Assembly (NCBI GenBank): GCA_023663345.1
Contig: JAMPHR010000003.1
Location: 415,487 to 479,486, forward strand
DNA length: 64,000 nt
Reading direction: 5' to 3'
Source of the DNA: Paenibacillus sp.
Lineage (GTDB): Bacteria > Bacteroidota > Bacteroidia > Bacteroidales > Muribaculaceae
In this document: positions 16,439-25,217 of the stretch, one piece after another
Layout: every line of letters starts with the position of its first letter
How positions within the stretch are numbered: position 1 is the stretch's first letter
Translations under genes and position numbers: made by a program
The notes under the pieces: model-generated
What the model was told of the DNA's origin: nothing
Seen by the model: the letters and a program-made list of their open reading frames with translations, nothing else
The model's database searches: none

Positions 16439-18664
16439 ATGAAAAGACTGCTTGCTCTTCTCCTCCTTCTCATCTCATTGTCGCTCACATCTATGGCCAA
16501 GTCGCCCGTGGTGTGGGAGAATCCCGCGGCCGACTACAACCCTAACAATCACGACGGTTATTTCATCTGCAATGTCACTCCCGTGAGGGTCGAGTTTACC
16601 CCCGACACCACCACTGTGACTTTCGATGTGATGTTCCGTGCCAATTTCTGGTTCCTTATATCTCCGGAATCCCATCTTATTGCCGGTGACAGGAAATATG
16701 AATTGATAGGGGCCGAGGGGATCGAACTCGGCAAGAAGTCGGTATGTCAGGACTACAAGTCCCGTGAATTCAAACTGCATTTCAAGCCTCTGCCCGAGGG
16801 AACGGAGAAATTCGACTTTTGGGAGAGCGATGATACTTATATCCGTGGTATCACCGACCCCGCTGTCACTGCCCGTCAGCTCCTCCCCAGCACCTGGCGC
16901 GATGAGCGCACCGGCAATTGGGAGATAGGATTTTTCGACGAGGGGGTCATCTACGACTCCCGCTTCTGGAATTACGTCGGCGACGCCCGTCCCGGCAGTT
17001 CGTCACGGGTGGAGATCACCGATGGCTCCGAGACCCTCACGGTAAAGATAGGCAAGCTGAAGAAAGGTTGTCGCAAGATCACCGTTGGCAAGCGCGAGAC
17101 CACCTGCTCCATGATCACCGGGCGCACCTTGCCCGACTATCCCGTTGCCGACACCCGCACTGAATTTATTGACAACCGGTACGTTGACGGCGACACGGCC
17201 ATAGTGAGAGGATGGCTTAAGGACTCTCCCAAGAAAATAAATCTCTATACCGTATCATTTGGCAATCTTGTTTCTGACAGATATGGCGAGGAGGCTTCAT
17301 GCAAGGTCGATTCCATGGGCCGTTTTGAGCTTAAGGTGCCGTTGCGCAACACCATGGAGTGTTTCATGGATTGGAAAAACACCTTCATCCGCACCGTCCT
17401 CGAGCCGGGCATGACCTATTATCTGCTCTATGATTTCGGGCGTGGACAGAAACTGTTCATGGGGCCCGATTGCCGGGTTCAGAACGAGCTGTTGTCCTAT
17501 CCGTTGCCATGGCAGTCCTACGGGATCCGCGATGTTCTCTCTCAGCGAGGTATCGATGCTTACCTCCCCGCTGTGGATTCCGAACTGAATATGCACCTCG
17601 GAATGCTCAGTGATCTGTGCGAGGCTCATCCCAAGCTTTCCCGTCGGTTTAGGGATCAGTATGAGGGGCATCTCTATAATATGTATGCCGTCGATCTCGG
17701 CCAGGCCCGTTTCGGCACTCCCGGTTTTAAGCTCACCGACAGTGTAGCCTCCTACCTTGCCGGCCTACTCGGCAATCACCGCCACAAGCCCTATTCATTG
17801 CATCGCGATGTATTCACTTTTATTTCCGATTTCATTGACGACCATGTGCGCAGGGACACGGCCAATATCACATTGTCGGAAGCCGAGATGGGCAAAATCC
17901 GTGAGAAGCTACTGGCCGAGAATCCTGACCTTGACTCCATAGCCGAGAAAAAGGGTTTGTTCCGTATGGCTCCCTCCTTGTTCTTGATCAAGGAGATCAC
18001 CGCGGGCGTTGCCTTCATGGATTCGCTCGGTGTCGATGAGGACCTGCGTAGTATATGGGCCACTCATCGCGGATACGAGGCTATTGACAATTCGCGTCAG
18101 TCGCTTGAACCCGAGGCTGTGGAGTGTCTGCGCGAGAATATCAAGCTCCCCGACATGCTGGAAGCCCTCTTGGCCAAGAATGAGAAATATGCCGAACTTG
18201 AGCGCAGGGCCAAAGGCGACGCACCCTTGACTCCGCTCTCTATTCCTGTTGATGAAAGTGTGCAGGATGGGCGGGTGTTGTTCGACAGCATCATCGCACC
18301 CCATAATGGAAAGATAATCCTTGTCGACGTGTGGGGCACATGGTGTAGCCCGTGCCGTGCGGCGCTCGCTGAGTCGCAGAAGGAGTATGCCGAGCTTGCC
18401 CCTTACGATATGGTGTATATCTACCTCGCCAACAACAGTCCCGAGGGGGCATGGCGCAATGTCATAGAGGAATATCAGGTCAAGGGGGACAACTGTTTCC
18501 ACTACAACCTCCCCGCCGATCAGCAACAGCTCATCGAGAAATACCTGAAAGTCAGTGGCTATCCCTCCTATCGTCTCATCGACCGCAACGGCACCCTCCT
18601 GGACGTAAACGCCGATCCCCGCAACCTCTCCGCTCTCAAAAGGGTGCTCGACAATCTGAAATGA
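16439..18664 (+). CDS. Large TlpA-like protein with C-terminal thioredoxin domain
   Basis: Start at 16439 gives a signal peptide (MKRLLALLLLLISLSLTSMA); an in-frame ATG at 16382 precedes the promoter box. The 741-residue exported protein has a long N-terminal region of unknown fold (about 25-600) that is beta-rich, then helical, and a C-terminal thioredoxin-like domain: IILVDVWGTWCSPCRAALAE with the redox motif C636-S-P-C639, and a cis-proline segment VSGYPSYRLIDRNG. Bacteroidales encode many such multi-domain periplasmic oxidoreductases. A smaller relative lies at 21164-22768. Likely reduces or oxidises periplasmic disulfides; partner unknown. Confidence 0.85.
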   Translation: MKRLLALLLLLISLSLTSMAKSPVVWENPAADYNPNNHDGYFICNVTPVRVEFTPDTTTVTFDVMFRANFWFLISPESHLIAGDRKYELIGAEGIELGKKSVCQDYKSREFKLHFKPLPEGTEKFDFWESDDTYIRGITDPAVTARQLLPSTWRDERTGNWEIGFFDEGVIYDSRFWNYVGDARPGSSSRVEITDGSETLTVKIGKLKKGCRKITVGKRETTCSMITGRTLPDYPVADTRTEFIDNRYVDGDTAIVRGWLKDSPKKINLYTVSFGNLVSDRYGEEASCKVDSMGRFELKVPLRNTMECFMDWKNTFIRTVLEPGMTYYLLYDFGRGQKLFMGPDCRVQNELLSYPLPWQSYGIRDVLSQRGIDAYLPAVDSELNMHLGMLSDLCEAHPKLSRRFRDQYEGHLYNMYAVDLGQARFGTPGFKLTDSVASYLAGLLGNHRHKPYSLHRDVFTFISDFIDDHVRRDTANITLSEAEMGKIREKLLAENPDLDSIAEKKGLFRMAPSLFLIKEITAGVAFMDSLGVDEDLRSIWATHRGYEAIDNSRQSLEPEAVECLRENIKLPDMLEALLAKNEKYAELERRAKGDAPLTPLSIPVDESVQDGRVLFDSIIAPHNGKIILVDVWGTWCSPCRAALAESQKEYAELAPYDMVYIYLANNSPEGAWRNVIEEYQVKGDNCFHYNLPADQQQLIEKYLKVSGYPSYRLIDRNGTLLDVNADPRNLSALKRVLDNLK

Positions 18665-18750
18665 CCAGGCAGGGCTTCCATCATGTTGCCGGCTTGGCTG
18701 TCGACATGATTTTTTATGGCTCCTGCGTGCATAATCTCATCCTTTTTGTG

Positions 18751-18758
18751 TACTTTTG
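18751..18758 (+). promoter_or_regulatory. -7 promoter box for nadB
   Basis: TACTTTTG followed by CGTG, 61 bp before the nadB start. A 7-bp hairpin (GGCGCGT 18771-18777 / ACGCGCC 18789-18795) lies in the resulting leader. Confidence 0.55.
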
Positions 18759-18811
18759 CGTGCGAAATAAGGCGCGTCCCCTCACGTTACGCGCCGTCAA
18801 CGCTGTGAACC

Positions 18812-20392
18812 ATGACACGCAAATATGATTATCTCGTTATAGGCTCGGGCATCGCGGGTATGAGCTTTGCCCTCAAGGTAGCCGGACACGGCACTGTGGC
18901 ACTTGTGTGCAAAACCACTCTCGATGAAGCCAATACCGCTCTCGCCCAGGGAGGCGTGGCCTCGGTGACCAATCTGGAAGTCGACGATTTCGACAAACAC
19001 ATTCATGACACTATGGTGGCCGGCGACTGGCTCAGCGACCCCGAGGCCGTGGAAAAGGTTGTGCGCAACGCCCCCGCCCAGATCAACGAACTGATACGCT
19101 GGGGTGTGGACTTCGACAAGAAGGACGACGGGTCATTTGACCTGCACCGCGAGGGGGGACACTCCGAGTTCCGTATTCTCCATCACGCCGACAACACCGG
19201 ATTCGAGATCCAGGATTCACTCATCAAGGCCGTCCGCGCCAATAAGAATATCGATGTCTACGAGCATCATTTTGCCGTCGAGATCATCACCCAGCACCAT
19301 CTGGGCAAGATCGTCACCCGTCGTACCCCCGATATCACATGTTACGGCGCTTATGTGCTCGACACCGACACCGGCATAGTCGACACATTCCTCTCCAAAG
19401 TCACCCTCATCGCCACCGGAGGCGTGGGTGCTGTATATCAGACCACTACCAACCCGCTTGTAGCCACCGGCGACGGCATAGCCATGGTGTACCGCGCCAA
19501 GGGCACCGTCAAGGATATGGAGTTCATCCAGTTCCACCCCACAGCCCTCTATCATCCCGGCGACCGCCCCTCGTTCCTCATCACCGAGGCCATGCGCGGT
19601 TACGGAGCCGTGCTCCGCAACAAGGCCGGCGAGGAGTTCATGCACAAGTATGACCCGCGCCTTTCGCTCGCCCCGCGCGACATTGTGGCCCGCGCCATCG
19701 ACTCTGAGATGAAGCTCCACGGCGACGACCATGTGTATCTCGACGTGACCCACAAGGATCCCGAGGAGACCAAGAAGCATTTCCCGAATATCTATGCCAA
19801 GTGCCTGTCGCTCGGCATAGACATCACCAAGGACTATATACCTGTGGCTCCGGCTGCCCATTACTTGTGTGGTGGTATCAAGGTCGACACCAACGCCGAG
19901 TCCTCCATACGTCGCCTCTATGCCGTGGGCGAGTGCTCATGCACCGGACTCCACGGTGGCAATCGCCTGGCCTCCAATTCGCTCATCGAAGCCGTTGTAT
20001 ATGCCGATGCTGCCGCCCGCCATGCCATGGAGCAGGTTGGACACTATGATTTCCGCACCGACGTGCCCGAGTGGAACGACGAGGGCACACGCCACCCCGA
20101 GGAGATGGTGCTCATCACCCAGAGCATCAAGGAGGTAGGTCAGATCATGGGTACCTACGTGGGTATTGTGCGCTCCAACCTCCGCCTCGACCGCGCCTGG
20201 AACCGTCTCGACATTCTGTATGAGGAGACCGAAAAGCTGTTCAAGTGCTCCAAGGCCTCGCGTGAGATATGCGAGCTGCGCAACATCATCAACGTCGGCT
20301 ATCTGATCATGCGTCAGGCCAAGGAACGCAAGGAATCGCGCGGACTCCATTACACCGTCGACTATCCCCCCGTACCCCGCAAGGAAGAATAG
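18812..20392 (+). CDS. nadB: L-aspartate oxidase
   Basis: FAD-dependent oxidation of L-aspartate to iminoaspartate, the first step of de novo NAD synthesis. Its 526 residues fit the family. The N-terminal dinucleotide-binding motif is VIGSGIAGMSFALKVA (about 8-23), followed by NTALAQGGVASV, DLHREGGHSEFRILHHAD, the substrate-binding FIQFHPTALYHPG segment, and CGGIKVDTNAESS...YAVGECSCTGLHGGNRLASNS. The C-terminal helical domain (RNIINVGYLIMRQAKERKES) is intact. The usual partners nadA and nadC are not next to it. A hairpin in the leader could be regulatory. Confidence 0.95.
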   Translation: MTRKYDYLVIGSGIAGMSFALKVAGHGTVALVCKTTLDEANTALAQGGVASVTNLEVDDFDKHIHDTMVAGDWLSDPEAVEKVVRNAPAQINELIRWGVDFDKKDDGSFDLHREGGHSEFRILHHADNTGFEIQDSLIKAVRANKNIDVYEHHFAVEIITQHHLGKIVTRRTPDITCYGAYVLDTDTGIVDTFLSKVTLIATGGVGAVYQTTTNPLVATGDGIAMVYRAKGTVKDMEFIQFHPTALYHPGDRPSFLITEAMRGYGAVLRNKAGEEFMHKYDPRLSLAPRDIVARAIDSEMKLHGDDHVYLDVTHKDPEETKKHFPNIYAKCLSLGIDITKDYIPVAPAAHYLCGGIKVDTNAESSIRRLYAVGECSCTGLHGGNRLASNSLIEAVVYADAAARHAMEQVGHYDFRTDVPEWNDEGTRHPEEMVLITQSIKEVGQIMGTYVGIVRSNLRLDRAWNRLDILYEETEKLFKCSKASREICELRNIINVGYLIMRQAKERKESRGLHYTVDYPPVPRKEE

Positions 20393-20448
20393 CCCGTTTC
20401 CTCAGGGCAATGCAATAAACACGTTAAGAGATACGTTGTTATAAAGAT

Positions 20449-21099
20449 ATGCCCTCACCATTGCGCTACATATTCATCATGATGATCCTGCTCGTGGCTT
20501 CCGATGCCGTGGGGCAGGTGGTGACCGATGTCCCCACAGCCGAGGAGATCGAGGCCCGCGGTGCGCGCAAGCGTGCGCTGGATGGCTACTATTTCTTCCC
20601 CGGCGAGGATGGTGAGGAGCAGCTGATGCTCGTGCTCTCGGACGTGACCGTGTTCCCTCCCATGAAGTTCAAGAACAAGAAGGAGGAGCAATTCTACTGG
20701 AAGACGGTCCGCGACGTGCGCAAGACTCTCCCGTATGCCAAACTCATCTGCGAGACCCTCATCGAGACCTACGAATACATCGAGACGTTCCCCACTCAGA
20801 AAGAACGCGAGGAGCATCTCAAGAAGATGGAGGGAGCGGTGTTTGAGCAGTACAAGCCCGTGTTGAAGAAGTTTACCAAGAGCCAGGCCCAGATGCTCGT
20901 GAAGCTCATCAACCGCGAGACCAATCAGTCGAGCTACAATATTCTGAAAGCTTTCCTCGGGTCGTTCCGAGCCGGATTCTGGCAGACGTTCGGCCGGCTG
21001 TTCGGCGTGAATCTGCGCACATCCTACAAGCCCGACAAGGACCGCAAGGACGCCATCATCGAGCGCGTTGCCACCCTCATCGAGCAGGGACAGCTATGA
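20449..21099 (+). CDS. DUF4294 domain-containing protein
   Basis: A 216-residue protein with an N-terminal hydrophobic segment (YIFIMMILLVASDAVGQ) that looks like a signal peptide. The DUF4294 core includes LSDVTVFPPMKFKNKKEEQF, VRKTLPYAKLICETLIETYEYIE, and a charged, helical second half with MLVKLINRETNQSSYNILKAFLGSFRAGFWQTFGRLFG. Proteins of this family are conserved in Bacteroidota and have no established function. It lies 56 bp after nadB and may be read through from it. It converges on the TlpA-like gene across a shared terminator. Confidence 0.8.
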   Translation: MPSPLRYIFIMMILLVASDAVGQVVTDVPTAEEIEARGARKRALDGYYFFPGEDGEEQLMLVLSDVTVFPPMKFKNKKEEQFYWKTVRDVRKTLPYAKLICETLIETYEYIETFPTQKEREEHLKKMEGAVFEQYKPVLKKFTKSQAQMLVKLINRETNQSSYNILKAFLGSFRAGFWQTFGRLFGVNLRTSYKPDKDRKDAIIERVATLIEQGQL

Positions 21100-21130
21100 G
21101 ATATGGATATAATTAGAGTGATAATACAGC

Positions 21131-21156
21131 AAGAGGTTGCCGTCAGGCAACCTCTT
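21131..21156. terminator. Bidirectional terminator between convergent genes
   Basis: Perfect 11-bp stem AAGAGGTTGCC / GGCAACCTCTT with a 4-nt loop, between the convergent stops at 21099 (+) and 21164 (-). Confidence 0.7.
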
Positions 21157-21163
21157 AATCCAT

Positions 21164-22768
21164 TCATTCATCTATCGCCGAGATGATTTCCTCGGGCGTG
21201 GGATTTACTGCGATAATGGTTCCGTTCCGGTCAACGAGGACGATTTTGCCACCGCCGTTCCCGGCCTGATATTTCGACCATATACCGGCTCGGTCGTTGA
21301 GCTCCACAAGATTGGTCCACGGGTATCCATCCCTCTCGATCGCATTTTCCATAGCCTTGGTTGAGCCGTTCTCGCGTGCTACACCCACCACTGTGAATCC
21401 CTTGTCCTTGTATTTCTCATAAATGGGTATCATGGCCATGGAGTGGCGGCGGCACGGTCCGCACCACGATGCCCACAGGTCGATCACGGCAATCTTGCCA
21501 TTGATCAGCTCGGAAAGCGTAAGCATGTTTCCGTTGAGATCGGGAGCTGTGAAATCCGGATACTTGTTGCCAGGGACAGCCGTCCTGGCATTGGCCAGTC
21601 CGCTTAAGTATTTATGATAGGGGTGATCGGTGAGCGTGTCGGCAAACTCCCGTGAGAACACCTCAATGGTTCTTTCGGCCGAAGGAGTGGCGAACATCAT
21701 GTTTCGGGCAAACATAAACAGTGCCACAGGGCTTTTTATTGTCCCGAGGGTGTCAACCCATTCATTCTGGATTTGCAATACTAAATTATCTATATTCTCC
21801 TTTAGCTGACGTGCTTCGGGCGTGTAGTGGTTATCGTTAGAGACCAGGCTATTAAACTTTTCAAAGAGGCTGTCGCTCGGGGTGATGTTATTTCTGCGGA
21901 GCCGGTCCATCTCGCTCATTGTATTCTTGAAATCTTCGGTGTAGGCCTCCTCGGTATCCTGCATCTCGTTGAAGCGGATACTATTGGGATTATTCCCCAC
22001 ACGCGTATTGAAGATCTCACTGTTGCGGTCTTCCAGACGGGAGAGTTCCTGGGTCAGTTTTCCGCCGGTCACGGTTATAGGGCTCTCCCTGTCGCCGATT
22101 GTTATCTTCACATTCCCGCCTTCGGTAAAAAAGAAAGCTGACCGCCATGATCCGTTAAGATACTCGTTGCCGGGCGACAGGCTGTAGACAATCTGGTCGG
22201 GCGATTTAAGGTCAAATTCAAATTTTCCCTTCCTCACCGGTATGATCCGGCATTTGTTTACGCGGATATCCTTGTTGGCCTCGGCGAGTATCAGCCATGA
22301 GCAATCGGGGTTATCGTTGACAGTTCCGCTCACATGAGTGACCGGGGCGTTGTTTTCGGGAGAGTTGAGCTTCAGCCCCGTGATCTCCCATCCGCCCGGC
22401 TCGATGAAGTCAAACACCGTGTCGGCCTTGTCAAGCGGGGGGAATATCATGGAGGTGGAGATATAGGTGGAGTCACGCATAGTCACCTTCTCGCCGGCTC
22501 CCATCCCACGGATCTCCTTCATGGGATAATTCTTTCCGGTCGATCTCCCGTGCAGGTAGCAACCCGGTACAAGTCTCACCCAATTATTGCGCAGCTGGTA
22601 TATATCAGCCTTCACAGCGGTGGCTGAGTCGGAGAGGGCGACTTCGGTGATCGAAAAAGTAATATTTGCAGTATTGGAATCGAAGTCGGGATTGACCACG
22701 GTGCGGGTTTCTCCATGCAGAGTCAGGGTTGTAGCCAATGCCAAGGCAAGCGATGCGATGATTTTCAT
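21164..22768 (-). CDS. TlpA family disulfide reductase
   Basis: Start at 22768 gives a signal peptide (MKIIASLALALATTLTLHG) and lies 31 bp after a promoter box; the earlier ATG at 22801 overlaps that box. The 534-residue exported protein has a DUF4369-like N-terminal region with PGNEYLNGSWRSAFFFTEGG, a helical middle (about 230-370), and a C-terminal thioredoxin/TlpA domain: FTAPDLNGNMLTLSELINGKIAVIDLW followed by C436-G-P-C439 (WASWCGPCRRH) and KIVLVDRNGTI. It is probably a periplasmic thiol-disulfide reductase. It shares layout with the larger protein at 16439-18664, which has CSPC in place of CGPC. Confidence 0.88.
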   Translation of the reverse strand: MKIIASLALALATTLTLHGETRTVVNPDFDSNTANITFSITEVALSDSATAVKADIYQLRNNWVRLVPGCYLHGRSTGKNYPMKEIRGMGAGEKVTMRDSTYISTSMIFPPLDKADTVFDFIEPGGWEITGLKLNSPENNAPVTHVSGTVNDNPDCSWLILAEANKDIRVNKCRIIPVRKGKFEFDLKSPDQIVYSLSPGNEYLNGSWRSAFFFTEGGNVKITIGDRESPITVTGGKLTQELSRLEDRNSEIFNTRVGNNPNSIRFNEMQDTEEAYTEDFKNTMSEMDRLRRNNITPSDSLFEKFNSLVSNDNHYTPEARQLKENIDNLVLQIQNEWVDTLGTIKSPVALFMFARNMMFATPSAERTIEVFSREFADTLTDHPYHKYLSGLANARTAVPGNKYPDFTAPDLNGNMLTLSELINGKIAVIDLWASWCGPCRRHSMAMIPIYEKYKDKGFTVVGVARENGSTKAMENAIERDGYPWTNLVELNDRAGIWSKYQAGNGGGKIVLVDRNGTIIAVNPTPEEIISAIDE

Positions 22769-22798
22769 GAATATCAATTGATATGGTGGTGTATTCTG

Positions 22799-22806
22799 CA
22801 AAGGTA
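22799..22806 (-). promoter_or_regulatory. -7 promoter box for the TlpA-like gene
   Basis: TACCTTTG on the minus strand, 30 bp before the ATG at 22768. Confidence 0.6.
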
Positions 22807-22816
22807 GATAAAAAAT

Positions 22817-22866
22817 AAAAATTCACCGCCCGGAATGGTTGTAAATCTTCCGGACGGTGAATTTTT
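22817..22866 (-). terminator. Terminator of the DXS-family gene
   Basis: A stem of about 17 bp with one mismatch (AAAATTCACCG... with ...CGGTGAATTTT, 12-nt loop) is followed on the minus strand by TTTTTATTTTTT, a strong intrinsic terminator 23 bp past the stop codon. Confidence 0.85.
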
Positions 22867-22888
22867 ATAGGATGATTGATTCTGATGT

Positions 22889-24622
22889 TTAGGCCAGGTC
22901 GGCGATCTGCTGAGGAGTCAGTCCATTGGCCTCCATAAGCTCCTTGACATCAAAGCGGTCGACAAACTCTTTCTTGAGTCCGAGGCAAGTGACCTTGACA
23001 GGGGCATTGCCGAGATAAGCGGCCACCTTCTGTCCGAATCCGCCGTCGATGATTCCGTCCTCTACAGTGATGACGAGGCGGTAATCCTTGAGCGAATCGA
23101 GGCATTGGGCATCGACCTGCGAGAGAATACGGGGATTTATCACCGTGGGAGTCACCCCCTTGTCGCGCATCATGGCGGCCGCCTCGCGGGCTATGGCCAG
23201 GAACGGGCCCTCGGCTATGATGGCAACATCGGCTCCCTGCTCCACCACGTCATAGCGGGTGAAATCCATATTCACGGGAGTGTCCTGATGCACCACGCGT
23301 CCGCCCGGAGTACGTATCACCACCGGCCCCTCGGGCGCGTCGAGTGCCCGGTTGAGCATCGCGGTGTACTCCTCGGCCGAGGCCGGCGCGAGCATACGTA
23401 TGTTGGGGATATTGGAGATCATGGCGATGTCGAAGAATCCCAAGTGGGTTATGTCGTTCATGCCGAACATGCTACCGTAGAATTCCACTACGGTGACAGG
23501 CAGATTATTGATTGCCACGTCGTGCGACAGCTGGTCGTAGGCTCTCTGTACAAATGTCGACACCACACCCATCACCGGCTTGGCACCACCCTTGGCGAGT
23601 CCGGTGGCCATGGTCACACAATCCTGCTCGGCAATGCCCACATCCACATATTGGCTTCCGGCTGCTTTTCGTGCCTCTTCGTCCCAGCCTATGGCACCCG
23701 GGGTGCCCGCATTCATCATCACCACTTTCTTGTCCTCGCGCACGCGCTTGAGCATGGTCCGGGCGAAGATGTCGTCGTAGCTCTCCCCGCTCATGGGGTG
23801 GGTGAAGGCGCCGGTCTTGAGGTCAAACGGAGCGCTGAAATGGAATGTCTCCTTGTGGGCCTCGGCACACGGCAGTCCCATGCCCTTCATGGTGTTGATG
23901 TGTACCAGCACGGCGCGGTCCTGATCCTTGGCCGCCTTGTAGGCGTGGATGAGGGCGCGCAGGTCGTTTCCGGCCTCCACATAGATGTATTCGTAGCCAA
24001 GGGCTTTGAATATATTGTTCTCGCAAGTACCGTTGCTCTTTCTCAGCTCGGCCAGATGGGTGTAGAGTTCGCCGTGGTTCTCGGCTATCGACATCTGGTT
24101 GTCGTTGAGGATCACGATGAGGTTGGATTTCAGCTCGGGCGCATAGTTGAGGGCCTCGAGAGCCATGCCTCCGCCGAGCGATGCGTCGCCGATGAAAGCC
24201 ACCACATTCTCCTTGCCCCCTTCCAGGTCGCGGGCCTTGGCAAGTCCGGTGGCCAGGGCGATGGAGGTGGAGGTGTGGCCTACTTCAAAGAGGTCATACT
24301 CGCTCTCGCCCGGACAGGTGAAGCCCGTAACGTCGTCATATTTCGCCGGATCCAGGAACGCCTCGATGCGGCCTGTGAGCATCTTGTGTACATAGCTCTG
24401 GTGCGAGACGTCAAAGACAATCTTGTCCTTGGGTGCGTCAAACACGTAATGCAATGCCACCGTGGCCTCGACCACTCCGAGGTTGGGGCCTACGTGTCCG
24501 CCGTGGGCGGCGAGTTTGCGCATGAGCACGGCACGCAGTTCGCCGCTCAGTTCATACAGCTGTTCGAGACTCAGCCCCTTGATGTCGGCCGGAGAGTGTA
24601 TTTCCTTAAGATTGATTTCCAT
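22889..24622 (-). CDS. dxs: 1-deoxy-D-xylulose-5-phosphate synthase family enzyme (divergent)
   Basis: TPP-dependent enzyme of the DXS family, the first step of the MEP isoprenoid pathway if orthologous. It has 577 residues, shorter than the usual 620-640. Preserved features: H40 (AAHGGHVGPNLGVVE), SHQSYVHKMLTGR, GHTSTSIALATGLA, ILNDNQMSI (173-175 NDN), and VGIAEQ with the TPP-activating glutamate. Departures: the Mg/TPP motif GDG reads G145-D146-A147; the DRAG segment, whose arginine contacts the substrate phosphate in E. coli DXS, reads EFYGSM; and EQH reads EQD. It may be a second, specialised DXS-like enzyme. It is transcribed alone between its own promoter and terminator. Confidence 0.8.
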   Translation of the reverse strand: MEINLKEIHSPADIKGLSLEQLYELSGELRAVLMRKLAAHGGHVGPNLGVVEATVALHYVFDAPKDKIVFDVSHQSYVHKMLTGRIEAFLDPAKYDDVTGFTCPGESEYDLFEVGHTSTSIALATGLAKARDLEGGKENVVAFIGDASLGGGMALEALNYAPELKSNLIVILNDNQMSIAENHGELYTHLAELRKSNGTCENNIFKALGYEYIYVEAGNDLRALIHAYKAAKDQDRAVLVHINTMKGMGLPCAEAHKETFHFSAPFDLKTGAFTHPMSGESYDDIFARTMLKRVREDKKVVMMNAGTPGAIGWDEEARKAAGSQYVDVGIAEQDCVTMATGLAKGGAKPVMGVVSTFVQRAYDQLSHDVAINNLPVTVVEFYGSMFGMNDITHLGFFDIAMISNIPNIRMLAPASAEEYTAMLNRALDAPEGPVVIRTPGGRVVHQDTPVNMDFTRYDVVEQGADVAIIAEGPFLAIAREAAAMMRDKGVTPTVINPRILSQVDAQCLDSLKDYRLVITVEDGIIDGGFGQKVAAYLGNAPVKVTCLGLKKEFVDRFDVKELMEANGLTPQQIADLA

Positions 24623-24683
24623 AAATGAGGGAACTATTTTGATGATTATTTATTCAGAGTACAGGCCATAAATCAGGCCACTA

Positions 24684-24691
24684 CAAAGTTA
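24684..24691 (-). promoter_or_regulatory. -7 promoter box for the DXS-family gene
   Basis: TAACTTTG on the minus strand, 61 bp before the start at 24622. Confidence 0.55.
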
Positions 24692-24747
24692 ACATATTTC
24701 ATCCGCCTAAGTTTTACCATAAATCCCCCTATTGCTACCAAAAATCC

Positions 24748-25014
24748 TCATTCCACGGGTTGAAGCTCTCCCGAGGCAATCATTTTAAGGGCGCGGGCGA
24801 GCTGATCGGGGCATGAGGTCTCCCGGTGTCCGCATATTATCCCGTCGAGCCTCTCGACCACCTCCCCGGGTTTTATTCCGGCTATCAGCCTGCCTATTCC
24901 CTTGAGGTTTCCGTGACATCCGTTCATGAATTTGACCTCCTTGATCACTCCGTCCTCGATCTCAATGTCTATCATGCGTGAGCATGTGCCCTGTGTAATG
25001 TATTGGTATTTCAT
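24748..25014 (-). CDS. TSCPD domain-containing protein (TIGR03905 type)
   Basis: An 88-residue single-domain protein. The name-giving motif appears as ETSCPDQLARAL near the C-terminus, and two further cysteines are conserved (GTCSRMIDIEI, NGCHGNLKGIGRLIAG), suggesting a metal or cluster site. The TSCPD domain also forms the C-terminal part of some ribonucleotide reductases; stand-alone versions have no fixed function. It has its own promoter box at 25067 and sits between the DXS-family gene and GH3. Confidence 0.85.
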   Translation of the reverse strand: MKYQYITQGTCSRMIDIEIEDGVIKEVKFMNGCHGNLKGIGRLIAGIKPGEVVERLDGIICGHRETSCPDQLARALKMIASGELQPVE

Positions 25015-25066
25015 ATTATAGTTACTTAAGTGTAAATACTCTAAAAAAAGATGAAGAAGAGAGGGG

Positions 25067-25074
25067 CAAAGTTA
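25067..25074 (-). promoter_or_regulatory. -7 promoter box for the TSCPD gene
   Basis: TAACTTTG on the minus strand, 52 bp before the start at 25014. Confidence 0.55.
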
Positions 25075-25139
25075 CGAAAAAGATACGTTTTTCACTTACC
25101 ATTCATTCCTGACAAATTCGGGGCAATATTCGTCATGGC

Positions 25140-25170
25140 TTTGTAAAGTTGAATATAATTATTATCTTTG
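25140..25170 (+). promoter_or_regulatory. Consensus Bacteroidota promoter for the GH3 gene
   Basis: TTTG (25140-25143), 19-nt spacer, TATCTTTG (25163-25170), 47 bp before the ATG at 25218. This is one of the best consensus matches in the window. Confidence 0.8.
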
Positions 25171-25217
25171 CGGGGAGATAATGTAAAAACTACAATTATA
25201 TAATTGCTTGACATTCC

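Noticed and set aside
23105..24628. A 507-codon frame antisense to the DXS-family gene
   Set aside because: The protein is His/Gly-rich with no recognisable motif, typical of antisense frames here; the minus-strand gene has promoter, terminator and motifs.
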